Origin: Plecoglossus altivelis
Lineage: Eukaryota > Chordata > Actinopteri > Osmeriformes > Plecoglossidae
Reading direction: 5' to 3'
Assembly: GCA_036571765.1 (NCBI GenBank)
Contig: BROE01000007.1
Coordinates: 973,404 to 1,037,403 of the forward strand
Length of the DNA: 64,000 nucleotides
The number at the start of each line of letters is the position of its first letter. The stretch's first letter is position 1. The notes under the pieces are model-generated. The model was not told the DNA's origin. It saw only the letters and a list, made by a program, of their open reading frames with translations, and did not search any database. The translations under genes and the position numbers were made by a program. Shown piece by piece: positions 13,761 through 26,388 of the stretch.

Positions 13761-15599
13761 GCATACTTAATGTTGAGACTTTTTCTCACATCTTGTCTTG
13801 GTAATGATTTGGTGTAAGATTTGGTGGTCTAGACCACAACTCTGGTCTGCGATGCAGTGAAAATGCGTGACTGTCTGTCTTTCTAATCAGGGACATGGAG
13901 GACTTGAGATGTTGGTTTCAAGTCTCCAAAAGAACTTCCATCTGCTGCTCACCTAACAGGAGATCTGAGCATATTATTTAGCTATCCTCAAGCCATTGCC
14001 ATAAGGGCAACTTACAGTGTAGGGATTGTTACGACCCCTGTTGTTGTGTTGTCTGTGTTCAGTATTTGCTCTTTTTGTCCTCTTTCCACTACGTTCTCCC
14101 TCAGGCACTGCCTGATTGGCCCATGCCGCATCCCTCATCTACCCACTCACCTTGTCTCTCTGCAATGACCAATCGGCATCCCCTGATGCTAGCTATTAAG
14201 GCCACTCCCATCAACATCAAGAAGCATCTGTCAGAACAAAGAACCGTGTTTTGTGTATGTGGTCCGCTTTGTTGTCCCAAGTTCATTCTCTGAGTTTGTA
14301 GACTTTGTGCATGTTCTCCTAGTTTGTTTTTGTCCATTAATAGTTCAGTTTTTTGCCTACCCTCTGTGTAGAGTTTTACGTTTCCCCTGGCAATGAACAA
14401 GGGGACAGTCAAGCTACTCATGGGTGTACACTACCCATCATGTAGTTAGAGACCTGTTGGGGAACACTAGGTAAGGAGCAGGTGCCACCCATTGTATTTC
14501 TGTTTAGTCAATGTTTCGTTAGGCAGGCAGGGCTGTTTTACTATATTGTATAATTTGTCACCACTCTCTGTCCCCCTTGCTTGTCATGATAAACCACCTT
14601 TGTTGCTGTATGTCCTGTGTACTCTTTATACCGGAAACATTTTCCTATACTCGTGGGTTAGCAGTGTTTTATTCCACTTCTCCACCCTAGACACACACCA
14701 TATGGGGAAAATATGTAACAGTTTACATATCTATGACCTTGTAAGATTTAGTTAATGACTGAAACTTTTGATTAAAGTTCAAAATTCTATGTCTGTGGTA
14801 TGTGTGCATATGAGTGCATGTGAGTGTGTACTATTTTGACAGCTGAGGAATTTCCTGCTATGTCTAAGACTGGGGGCAAGTAAATCCCCACAGGGGCTGA
14901 TATTAGCAACTCTCTCATTATCATTATCATCATAGTCTCTCATTTTCTCTCTCCTCTCCCTCCCCCCTTTGGCGAAATGTAATCATGTGAATTATCAATC
15001 ATCTCACCCAGCCCAAGGCTGGGAACAGGAATACCTTAAATGAATTAGATGATTCATATTTGCTCATTAGAAAGGCAAGAATGGGTTTGGGAGTGTTTAC
15101 TCTTTTGCACTCTCTCTCTCATGAGGTGAAATGTGGTAATCTTGAGGGACAGGATGTATACAAACCAGACCAAAAGACTTCAAGACAATGACCCATTTTC
15201 ACAAATATGGTGGAGTCTGTGAGATTTTACTTCATACTGCACAGAGTCAGATGAAAGAGCAATGTGCTGTGACATTTCTCACTGTAATCAAGGTATTCTT
15301 GTGTGAGTTCTTAAGCATGCATTGGAGATCCATCACTGTCTGCTGACTGTATGCTTGACTTTACAAGCTGCAAAACAATATACTAAAGAACATAAATAAG
15401 TGTTCAACATTGCAATGATCCTTGGAATGCCCAAATCAACAGTGTGGTTCATTGACATGAGAGAGGAATCTTGGTATCCATATGACTGAAGTACCTAAAC
15501 ATGGCCCCACACACCACAAGAACTATGTAGGTCAGGCATTTCTCAAGGAAAATTAACTAAAGGCAAATTGGCTCTGAAATAAAGCTGAACTAAATATAC
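13761..15599. other. Anonymous DNA
   Basis: No gene or element recognised. Confidence 0.5.
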
Positions 15600-15735
15600 C
15601 TGTAGTCTAGCATGGAATTGAAAATGTCTGTAGTGTAGCATGGAACTAAATATGTCTGTAGCACAGGGTGGAACTGAATATATCTTGGCATAGGGTGGAA
15701 CTGACTATATCTTTACCATAGAGTGGAACTGCATA
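15600..15735 (+). repeat. Short minisatellite
   Basis: About four degenerate 30-36-bp units containing GTCTGTAGTGTAGCATGGAA and variants. Confidence 0.75.
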
Positions 15736-16316
15736 GTACAGAAATATCAGTGGTGTTGTCAATGGGTTGCAAACTTATCCTGTCACTGTCTACAAGTAAT
15801 GCTTGACCAAATATCAAGCATACTAACCAACCAGCTTTTAGAAAAATTACTTTAACTTGCTGCAGAAAGCTGGCAAATCAGTTCATGACATATAGTATTA
15901 CTACATTGATTTAGAACATTCAATCCATATTTCCCACTGACTCCAACTGAACATCAGTAAAGGAGTTTGTGTCTTGATGATGGGTTGTATCAGCTATCCC
16001 AATACTAGAGTTTATGAACTAAGTAACTTTAGTCTGTTTTTTCTTTTGTTTGCTTTTTTATTTTTACAAATTAGATTTTTAAAAGCCTTTAAAGACAGGG
16101 TATATTTTTGTACTATTTTGTGAATGAGTCATTTCAGGCAGCTCTGTAGTGCCATGGTATAACCAAGCTTGTCTTGATAAGGATAAGATCAAAATAAGAT
16201 ATGCAAAATAGTGGAAATGTTTACTGCATATGATTACTGGCATGCCAAGAACCTTTAGTACTGGAGAAAAAAATTGCAATTATTGTAAATATATTCATAA
16301 TGGTAAGACATTATGC

Positions 16317-17460
16317 CAACCTTGTGTCTGAGCCAGGTCGCAGGGGCAGCAGTCTGAGCAGGAAGGCACAGACTTCCTTCTCCACACACACACCTCCTCC
16401 ACCTCCTCCAGGGGGATCCCAAGGTGTTCCCAAGCCAGCCGAGAGACGTAGTCCCTCCAGCGTGTCCTGGGTCACCCCCGAGGCCGCCTCTCGGTGGGAC
16501 ATGCCTGGAACACCTCCCGAGGGAGGTGTCCAGGAGGCATCCAAAACAGATGGCCGAGTCACCTCAGCTCCTGTGTGACCTTACGACTGCAGCTTTGGGC
16601 CGCCGCATCGACAACGGAAGCCGAGAACATGGTCCAATCAGACTCAATGTCCCCAGTCCCCCCGGGATCTGTGACAAACTCTGGAGGTGCAAGGTAAAGA
16701 CCCTGCTGACAGAGAGCTCCGCCAGACTTTCTCAACAGACCCTCATGATATGCTTTGGCCTGCCAAGTCTGTCCAGCTTCCTCCCCCACCAGCGGATCCA
16801 GCTCATGACCAGGTGGTGATCGGTTGATAGCTCCGTCTCTCTCTTCACCTGAGTGTCTAAGACACACGGCCAGTCGGGGAACACGACAAGAAAGTCGATC
16901 ATCGTCCTTCGGGCTAGGGTGTCCTGGAGCCACGTGCACTGATGGACGCCCTTGTTCTCAAACATGGTGTTCGTTATGGACTAACTGTGACTAGCACAGA
17001 TGTCCAATAACAAATCACTGCTCGGGTTCTCATGGGGGGGGGGCATTCTTCCCAATCAGTCATCTCCAGGTGTCACTGCCGTTGCTCGCGTGGGCATTGA
17101 AGCCCCAGCAGAACAATAGAGTCCCTGGTCCGTGCACTGTGCTGTACCCCTCCCAGGGACTCCAAGAAGGCCGGGTACTCTGCACTTTTATTGAGCCCAT
17201 AGGCCGACACAACAGTGAGAACCCTGTCCCCCGATTGAAGGCGCAAGGATGCGACCCTCTCGTTCACTTTTGTAAACGTCAACATGTGGCGGCTGAGCCA
17301 CGGGGCAATAAGCAAGCCCACACCAGTCCAGGATCTCTCGAGGATGATGGATTTTCCATGGGAGACCCTACCAGGGGCTTATTGCCCCCAGCAACATAGC
17401 TCTTAGGATCATCCAAGCACTCAAATCCCTCCAGGACGTTAAGGTGGCGGTTCAAGGATT
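16317..17460 (-). pseudogene. Family-A LINE with the reverse transcriptase deleted
   Basis: On the minus strand the 5' end and endonuclease region (17460 down to about 16580; VVSAYGLNKSAEYPAFLESL, then STDHHLVMSWIRWW) join directly at about 16578 to the 3' end of the element (MSHREAASGVTQDTLEGLRL in one frame, VCVEKEVCAFLLRLLPLRPG in the same stretch). The entire RT is missing, so this is an internally deleted copy. Its 5' terminal about 120 bp matches that of the copy ending at 1858. Confidence 0.85.
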
Positions 17461-18289
17461 TTATGTGCTTCGTATTTAATAGTGTATGTTTTGAATGCAA
17501 TCACAGATACATATTTAAAAAGACAGCCAGACATGTATGTAGAGCACAGTTCAGACTTACCTGAGCAGCACTTAATGTCTCTGCAGTACAATAAAATATT
17601 CAGACATCCTAGCTAGCTATTAGGGATTAGAGAAAGGAACTAGAAAAGGCCCATAACTTGTTCATGCAAAAGCTCTGGGGTAGAATCTAATGCACTGCAC
17701 TACAGCTCATGCACTGGGGTAATGTGTAACAAAATTAGAATTATTTGGCATCTTGCTCAGGCAAATCATCCTTAAGTCAGTGAGACAGGCTCATTTGTGT
17801 GGGTGGACTAAATGAGTGAGTGACTGGTACCTAGAACCGTCAAGGACACATGATGGGCTTGGGTGAAAAACAATAGAGATCAAGACTACTTCAATTCATC
17901 ATAAGGCTGAGATGGAAGTTCACCAATACAAAGATAATTTTTATTTATTTAAAAAAGATACTCAACATCCCCCATGAGTTGTATATCCACAATCATGTGT
18001 AAGGATGTAACAGGGTGGTCCAGTCTGGGTATGTAGAACACCTGATCAACGTAAAGCTATGTACACATCCTCAGATGGAGTTTGGAATGATTGAAGCTGG
18101 CATGTCTACTATCTCGGGTATGTTTTTATCGCACAATACATTTAATGTACTGTAAAACGTCTGTTGATGTGAAATCATGTCACACAAGTAATCAACTGAT
18201 AAGATATAGATATCTATATAATATATATCGATATAGATATAAGTGTATATAAGTAATTGATATTCCTGAATAGTTAATACATTTTAAAC
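17461..18289. other. Anonymous DNA with an AT palindrome
   Basis: At 18195-18240 there is an AT-rich self-complementary stretch (ATAGATATCTATATAATATA). Otherwise nothing is recognised. Confidence 0.5.
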
Positions 18290-18991
18290 ATTAATCACAT
18301 TAAAATGTATTCGTATAGCCATTTTTACAAGCAATGTCACAGGGCTTTACATACGCCCATAGAACTGCCCCTCAACCAACCTAAACCCTCAGGGAAGACA
18401 ATGATAAACTCCCAGAAAAACTCACTACAGGAGAGAAAAAAAGAAGAAACCTTGGGAGGAGCAATTCTGTCTGGGGTCCCCTCCTCCAGAGACAGTTGGT
18501 GAAAAAGAGGTGCAGAACATATTCATACTGGAAGACAAATCCAGTGCTCAACATGGGTCTGAGGTATTATAAAGTCAGTTTAAGAAGCCACAGGGCTGGG
18601 ATCCATGATCCCTGCAGCATCACCGGCAGGGGGATGGGAAAAGGGACCAGAAACTAGCAACTAAAATTTACAACAAATCTAAGAATGTGATCCCCATTCT
18701 AGACTCGTGCAGCAATTTAACAGACGAAGACGGGTATTCGATGCAGCCCTAGACATCAAGACAGTACGAGCCCCCCTCAGTTGGAACATGAAATCTGTTC
18801 CAGGGAAGATAAACTCTAAGGTAAGAATTCAAGAAAGCCCTGTCCCATGTTGCCTTCAAATAGCAACAGAATCCATACAATTGACAACATACAGTAACAG
18901 GTTTACATTATGTAAAATCAGGTCGGGCCATATGTAAAAAACTGTCACCTCGCCCTCTATGGGTGGTCTCATCCATCCAAGCTCGGGCCCT
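18290..18991. repeat. Probable interspersed repeat of unknown class
   Basis: Phrases such as GTCACAGGGCTTTACAT, CAATGATAAACTCCCAGAAA, GAAGAAACCTTGGGAGGAGC and GGTCCCCTCCTCCAGAGACA resemble a repeat widespread in teleost genomes. It may be the 3' region of the LINE end next to it (18992-19114, minus strand) or a separate element. Confidence 0.4.
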
Positions 18992-19114
18992 CTACCAGAG
19001 GCCTAGGAACTTCAGGGTTCTGCGCGGTATCGTGGCTGTTCCTAGGACTTCTCTCTTCTGGACTGAGATATCTGGTGAATATCCTGGAATCTGCTTAAGC
19101 ATCAGCAAAAAGGA
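18992..19114 (-). pseudogene. C-terminal end of a REL-type LINE protein
   Basis: Gene-sense translation gives LKQIPGYSPDISVQKREVLG followed by TATIPRRTLKFLGLW and a stop at 18992-18994. This fits the C-terminus I associate with the same LINE type as the fragment at 20666. Upstream frames are lost. Confidence 0.7.
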
Positions 19115-20665
19115 TAGTTTACTCTATAACGACATGTCTTTTGGAATAGACTTGATAGACTGGCACTTTATAATACCCACTGATAGTCCTTTATATTACA
19201 GCAATTACAGGTTTACAATCACAGTAGTTGTAGTATGTGTAAAAAATGAATTAGCCTAAATACTAACAGGTCTAATAAGGTTTAATTTAACTATCACATA
19301 CTCTGTGTCAATATCTTTGTAACAACATTGTAGTAGTAAAATTTTAACTACTTCTTGAGAAGTATAGATGCATTTTCCATGTTTCCATACAACATTTATG
19401 TATTGTCATTGATCATATGTAATTTATCTGTATGTCTATTGTCCGCTCGGCATTTGTTTTGTTTTTTTTTGTTTTTTTGACTAAACATAATTTACTAAAT
19501 GAAATCCAAACCAACACAATGTCCCCATAAATGAAGGGAGCTACCAAATTGTTGTCTTCAGATGGGCTGACCTTGGCATGCCATCCCTGATGTTGGAAAC
19601 CAGCATCCTTCTTTCTGATGACCACGGCTGATATCAAGAGAAGCTGTAACTTTTATGATGAAGGACGGACGGATGTCATCTCATTTTCTTGCTTTCCTCC
19701 TCTCTTGCTTCTTCTTGCAGTTCATCTTGTTTCCTGCCTCTCCTTTCCTTCCCCATCTCCCCCTCCCCATCGATCACCCGTCCAATCCCTTTTCCTGGCT
19801 TCTGTTCCCTCCCTCCTTGCTCCGTGGTGTAATCCAGTTAGCCACTAGCCCCTGTGGTGTGTTCATCAGGAGCAGTTGTGTGGATGGAGCGGGTGTTGTC
19901 CCAGCCCCCCTGTCTTGGCTTCCATCTGTCTAACAGCAGACTCTGGAAGGAGAGAGAGATGGGCTCAACATCAGTGTGCTGTCTGTATGTGCTACTAGAT
20001 GAGTTTTAGAAAGATTGTGAGGAGCCATCACTGCAATCAGGCCTGTAAGAAAAGGTGTGTGTTCATTTGATAGTAAGTGTCCCAACCCCCTGTTTGTCTC
20101 AAGACGAGGTCTGACCTTTCTGACCTTGCGTGTGGGGAGGGGGGGGGGTTGTCTGTAAAGGTTGTCTTAGAGGAGAAAGGGGAGATGTTGACAGATTTCT
20201 TCCAGCCTGTCTTGGCTTTTTGAACTATGTTCCTTCTTTGTTTGTGTCTCTGTCTGTTCCTCGCCATCAAGGCCACATGACAGGAAAAGTGAAGAAGATG
20301 AAGAGGTGTTAGATGGCAGAGAGCTTTGCGGATTTTGAGGGGATAAGAAGTCAGACAGGAGTTAAGGAAGGGCAGGGATGAGTTAAGGTGGGGAGAGGGG
20401 CAGAATTAGTGAGTTTTAGGGTAGGACAGGGAAGTTTAGTAGTTATAGGAGCATACTCGTGAGGGGAGAGGACTAGTTAGCGTATGAAGGGGAGGTAGAG
20501 TATTTCTCTCATCTGTCATGTTGCACCCCTGTTCACTGCACCGCTTCAGGGGAATACAGGGTAGTACATCTGTCAGAAGGGAGGATGAGTTATTTTCATT
20601 TTGTGTATAGAACAGCATCATCGTTCATGTATAGACAATAATGTCTCTCCACAACATGGAAGCTC
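19115..20665. other. Anonymous DNA
   Basis: It includes a pyrimidine-rich stretch (19700-19830). No gene or element recognised. Confidence 0.5.
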
Positions 20666-21112
20666 ATGTCAGGCATCATAGCAGCTAAGATAAATGGGCA
20701 CATGAATCAGTACATGAGCACAGCACAGAAGGGCATTGATAGTAATACCAGAGGAGCAATACCAGAGGTTGATAGAACGGTCGCCCTTGACTCCAGAACC
20801 AGGCAGACCTATTTGTTTACCGCCTGGATTGATTACCAGAAAGCCTACGACTCAATGCCACACACATGAATCAGGGAATGGTTTGTTGAAAAACATTAAC
20901 AGGACTCTTAGAACATTCATTGTAAACTCATTGGACATGTGGAAGACCACCCTTGAGGCCAATTGCACAAGTATCCATCAAATGTGGCATATACCATGGA
21001 GATGCTCTGTCCCCACTGCTATTTTGCATAGGTCTGAACCCCCTCAGCCAAATCACCAAGACTACCTATGGATACTGGCTCAGGACGAGGCCACCATCAG
21101 ACACCTCCTGAA
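20666..21112 (+). pseudogene. Reverse transcriptase fragment of a second LINE family (REL-endonuclease type, tentative)
   Basis: It reads SGIIAAKINGHMNQYMSTAQ, then AWIDYQKAYDSMPHT (RT block with catalytic-type D), then pieces equivalent to the CGIYQGDALSPLLFCIGLNP block, with frameshifts and stops. It stops just where the YMDD block would begin, at the junction with the family-A 3' end. The sequence recalls R2/R4-type (Rex6-like) elements; the exact clade is uncertain. Confidence 0.75.
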
Positions 21113-21115
21113 AGC

Positions 21116-21492
21116 GAGTGAGATATTGACTGGCCGGGCGCACCCTTAGAGATGGGGTGAGGAGCTCGGTCACACGGGAGGAGCTCGGAGTAGAGCCACT
21201 GCTCCTCCACGTCGAGAGGAGCCAGCCAAGGTGGCTCGGGCATCTGTTTCGGATGCCTCCTGGACGCCTCCCTCGGGAGGTGTTCCGGGAATCTCCTACG
21301 TGGAGGCGGCCCTGGGGGAGACCCGGGACACGTTGGAGGGACTATGTCTCTCAGCTGGCCTGGGAACGCCTCGGGATCCCCCCGGAGGAGCTGGAGTTGG
21401 TGTGTGTGGAGAAATAAGTCTGGGCCTCCCTGCTCAGACTGCTGCCCCGCGACCCCGCCCCGGAGAAGCAGAAGAAAATGGATGGATAGATA
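21116..21492 (+). pseudogene. Family-A LINE 3' end
   Basis: It codes in one frame for SSVTREELGVEPLLLHVERS and QPRWLGHLFRMPPGRLPREV, then RWRDYVSQLAWERLGIPPEE, the C-terminal end of the same LINE family as at 1-1858. It ends in the typical ATGGATGGATAGAT tail. Only the last part of the protein remains. Confidence 0.85.
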
Positions 21493-23795
21493 AAAGGGTC
21501 ATTTCATTTTTATTTCATCTCAACGGACAAATGTTTGCTACAGCTAACAAAAACTTAAATACAGAGCATGGTGGTGATAGTCAGAAAATTTGCTAGATAC
21601 ATCTGCAATATTTTTGTCCTGTGGCTGTAGTGGATGTTCTCTCTGCAGATTGTCATTTGTAGATTTAGATGAAAAGTTATCCAACTAAGCTAGCTAACAA
21701 AAGCTGCAGAACATTCTGGGTGAGATATGTAGCTAGATATGTTTCCTGTGAGATCACAATAGTTTGTATTGTCATTCCATTTGTCAGTTGTAGCATTTGT
21801 CCATTGAGACAAGGTAAAAACGATGCCCCAAAAGCTACGCTATTCTCACATTGATATTGTTCTCCATTTTCCAACTCCGCCCAACAACAAACATACATGT
21901 GAAGCAACAGATCATTAAGGTTCCTCTTCTGTGAGCTATGCTTCTCTTTTTTGCAAGGATGCCGGCCGCATATAGCTGCTGTTAAAGCCGTTCATGCATC
22001 ACAGGTTTTAGGGGCATCCTCCATCTACCAGTTATCGGCTAAAACACCAGCTTGTTAGGGCTAAACCCTTTACTCTCCTGGGAGACAACTCTAGCAGCCA
22101 GAAACAACCTGGGCAACCCCTATACCCAGTACCTATTTGTTTAAACACAAGGCTGTAAGACAGGCTTCAAGGTCTGTTGAAAGCTTTACAGTGAATCCTG
22201 GCTCTGTGGATGATATGCTGCAGCAAGCTAGAGTGTAATGTAGTTTCCGAAGAACCTGAGCAAACAGGGTGGATATAGATGGAAAAACTCTGCATGGCTT
22301 CCTGTCAAGTCTTTATTGATCGGAGTAGCCCCTAGACCTGTTCTCTTCACTGTCTGGCAAAAGCTGTTAAACAACAACTTTTCCAGTGTGACATCTGAAT
22401 CCTGTTCAGACACCAACACTTTGCAAGCAACGGGTAGGGAGTAAGGACTCCAGGAACGTCAGAAACCTGAGCAAGCAGAATAGAAAAGCCCATGAACCAC
22501 GTGATGACACGAGGGAAACACTACAGGGAACGTCTGGCTCTGACCAGATTGTTTCCCAGAATCACCCTGAACGTTGTTCACCTGCACTCATAGGCAGACA
22601 CCAACCACTACTCTGCCACTTGCTAACTCTGAATTATGTAGAAATCTCAAGGTCCAACAATGTTGATCCAGGCCATGGAGGTGGAGAGAACGTGTGATAC
22701 TACCATGACTCCAAGATTGCTCAAATGTTGGATGAACACCAACCAAACAGTAACCTCATCAGATACCTCAAACAAATGCTGGTACCACAGATATCAAAAT
22801 ACTAGGCACACTGTAACCAATGTGAAACAAGTAACCAAGAAAGCAAACGGGTAGACTGAACACTCACCTGACCTAAATCCTGGATGAGATCCTACTTTTC
22901 ATAACCATCTCAGTACAGTGATGGAGTCAAGAAGAAGTTAAAGTGTAGAACAAACAGTTTTACCACTGATTTATTACTTTTTAACTAGATATTAAGGACT
23001 GGTTATTAAGGACTATTACGTGCATCTGAGCATCAGAAGCAGAGAGAAAGTGAACTCTCAACATAGACCAGCTTATGTAGACTTGAGTCACATTCCTATT
23101 GCAAGTTCGTAGGTTGATTAGGCCCTCCTATCAGACCTGGAAAAGGCACAGGGTAGAGCATAGCACCACATGTGCCACAGCAGCAAAATGACAGAAGGTT
23201 TACTTTTCACTGGTCACTGCATACACAAACTCCACTCCACCTGTGACGTGTCTGAGAGGACCCAATTGCAATAACCCAAAAATCACAGGATCATTGTCAG
23301 AGACAGAATGCAGAATAGTTACCGGGAGACCAATAGACAGGTTGGTCAAGGGTAGGCAAGGTCAGCAACGGGAGATCAGTCCAAAGAAAGAGTCTTGGAA
23401 GCAAGCTAAAACAATCTGGCAAAGAGTCTGTGAACCAGAGAGACTTAAATACAGGCTTGATTACTGAGTGCACAGGTGAACAGAGTTGACGGATGAGGTG
23501 GGAGTGGTCAGCAGGGAGAGAGGAGCAGAGGGGAGGAGAGTGGAAAATTACTGGCAGAGGAATGGATGTGACATCACCGGACTTAACAGCTTCTTTAAAT
23601 TCTGCCAATTATAGTAGGTATTTCTGCAAAAAAGGGGCCGGCTTGTGACATGATATGCTACCAGTGGCTTGCTGATAGCAGGTACACCGATTTAAACATC
23701 TGATCCAAAAAAAGGATTCTTTATTACCTTGCTTATAGAAATAGCAATATTGAATGTTTTTGTGTAGAAACGGTTTTTCATTCCTGGGCTTGCTG
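21493..23795. other. Anonymous DNA
   Basis: No gene or element recognised. Open frames at 22660 and 23243 have no splice context or known similarity. Confidence 0.5.
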
Positions 23796-23942
23796 CAAGC
23801 TTTGCTCCGGGTGTATGTTCACTGTGTGTGCGTGCGGTTGCCCACTACTCACTGCTGTGTGTGCACTTGGATGGGTTAAATGCAGAGGTAAATTTCGGGT
23901 ATGGGTAACCATACTTGCCAATACGTCACTTCACTTCACTTT
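23796..23942 (+). mobile_element. 5'-truncated SINE
   Basis: It matches the 3' half of the SINE at 30793-31133 from GCTCCGGGTGTATGTTCACT through GGGTTAAATGCAGAGGTAAA to the CATACT-containing tail. The tRNA-like head is missing. Confidence 0.8.
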
Positions 23943-25619
23943 GTGCCCTGCACTCTGTCTGGAAACACAACCACATCAGAGGAAGACAAAACTAAGACCA
24001 TAAAAATAGCCTAGCAGCAATACAGACAGAAGTTTAAGGTCCAGCAGTAGAGCTGCTGCTAAAGAGAAATACTTTGACTGCAAGATTTGTTTCTGTCTGT
24101 ATCACACATTTCTTCTGTTCCAGGCTTTAACTAAACAATATTCTTGGTGTCCATGACATTTGGTTGACTACAATCCTGGTTGTTCAATCTGCTGAAGAAA
24201 GTGCAGCTACTTTTCAGTTCTCTCACAGTTCACAGATGCAATTGTCTCCTATCCTGATATTGAGTTTCTGAGTCTTTTGAAATAGATCTATCTAACTAGA
24301 CGGATCTAAGTAGACAGTGATCCATTTTCATTCTCCCAAGTGGATCCCGCAAGATCACAATCTGACTTTATAATGCAGTTAATCACATCAATTATATTAG
24401 TTTGAGTTTGTAAAATGTATTCTTACCCATCCTGGTCTCAGAAACTTCGTTCACTTTTTGAGTGCTAAAACCACCAAAAGCATAGAAATTAGTTGTAGGT
24501 GAAGTCTTCGTGTAGATATGCTCTGTATGTAGATGGTGCTTCAATAAATGCGATACCTGGTGCATGTCTAGGTGTTGATTCAACAACACAACTACAGCTA
24601 GTTTTTGCCTCCCTCCTGCTTGCTGCAAAGGGATTGGGAACTAGGATGTTCCCATTACTGTTATATCCAATTCTGTTCATTTTTAGCCCTTAAGGGAGAG
24701 AAAGAGATATGAAGAGATGCGGAGGAGAAATGGCATGCTGTACACCCAGACAGATCAGAGGGTCTTAACACTGTAACCTGTGTTTGCCCCAGAGCCACTG
24801 AATATACATTACAACACCTACTCACGCAAACATACTAATTCCAGCAGAGTTGTGTTCGTGTGTGTCTGAAAGTACAGTATATGAAGACAATTTGATGTGC
24901 TGCAGGTGAGCTTTAGCTGACTTTTTGTCAGCTGATTAGATGTGTGTTTAAAAAAGGCAGATGAAAGGGACAGTTGATTCTTGCAACCTGTCATATCCCC
25001 GCTATCTCCCAGCTGGCAGAGTGGGCCTTAAGAAAGGATTGTGGGGGCTGGCTGATGTGATTGAGTTAATAAGCTCTAATAAAGTAGTGGAGGTGTCTGT
25101 CTGTCAAACAGTCAGTATGTTCAAAGTGGGTATCAAAGTTTATATGGCCTGCATCCAGTTATTTATTTTAAGAAGCTATTATGCAGATATATTTAAATGC
25201 ATTCGTAATTAGGCAACCTCAGTTCAAAGCGGTGTGTGCCTCACACATCATGTTTTGCAGAAAGAGCGGATCAACATCAAAAGTAGGAAACAGTGGCCTC
25301 TTAGAACAGTGTATGAATCAAGCATTGCACTACTGACTAGCCATTAAGCCCAAAATGCAGCAAGCTATGAGTGATAGTAAAAACCATATATTGGTTAGAG
25401 TACAGCGAAATGAGGGCAAGAGTTCATAAGATATTGTACATCTACAACACTCACAAACACTCATACACACATAGATACGGTGAGATCCCTCCTGGGTTGT
25501 TGAGCTACTCCTCCACTCCTAGTTCATTTCATTTGCAGCCCTGCCCTGTCCAACCTTGAGGGGTGTGAGGACAGAGAGGAGATGGGAGAAGATCTGTCAG
25601 GTATGTGGAGCGTGACACT
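23943..25619. other. Anonymous DNA
   Basis: No gene or element recognised. Confidence 0.5.
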
Positions 25620-25627
25620 ATTTAAAT

Positions 25628-25840
25628 CAGGGGTCTCCAATCCTGGTCCTCGAGGGCCGCTGTCCTGAAGGTTTTAGATGTTTACCTGCTCCAGCACACC
25701 TGACTCTAATCAAGGGTCATTATGAAAGCTTCCACAGAGCTTGGTAATGGCCCATTCATTAGAATCTGGTGTGCTGGAGCAGGGAAACATCGAAAACCTT
25801 CAGGACAGCGGCCCTCGAGGAGCAGGATTGGAGACCCCTG
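25628..25840. mobile_element. hAT-like MITE, 213 bp, with 8-bp target duplication
   Basis: Ends are CAGGGGTCTCCAATCCTG and its reverse complement. The two arms match over about 73 bp with only a few differences, so most of the element is one long inverted repeat. The flanks ATTTAAAT (25620-25627 and 25841-25848) are a perfect 8-bp target duplication, the hAT hallmark. It has no coding capacity. A degraded relative sits at 41547-41678. Confidence 0.92.
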
Positions 25841-25848
25841 ATTTAAAT

Positions 25849-26388
25849 GGTACAGAGTCTTCCATACAGCCCTAACCAAGATCGTCACAGACGAAATGCA
25901 AGTAAAGTTAGATGGAACAATTTTGTCATATTACACATCTACCATGGTTAGCAACCTCAGCCTCCGCCGTCCAGATATACACACACATACACAAATACAA
26001 TAGTGTGTTCCCACCATAATACCCAAAACACTGTTAAAAGAAGATTGCCAGGATGCATACATACCTAATTTAAATTCCAGAAATATATGTATGTTTGTAT
26101 TAGTGATTTGTTCATTCGAACACATTTTTTGCATGACTTGTGACATCCCTCTTCCTGTCTCTATTTCTCATGTATGAGTCTTCTCCCCTGGACTCTCATT
26201 ATTGGAAGTCCCTGGGTTGGGCTTCCTTTCATTTAGTTAACTCTGTGTGTGTCTATCTCATTCTCTGTCTTTCTGTCAGCTCCCTCATTCATATTGACTC
26301 TCACCTGACATGTAACATGGATTGCAAATGGCTCTCCATCCTCAACTCTAACAGTCATGCTAATATCAGTTTATTATTCCCCACAATT
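25849..26388. other. Anonymous DNA
   Basis: Nothing recognisable apart from a short CA-rich patch near 25980. Confidence 0.5.
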
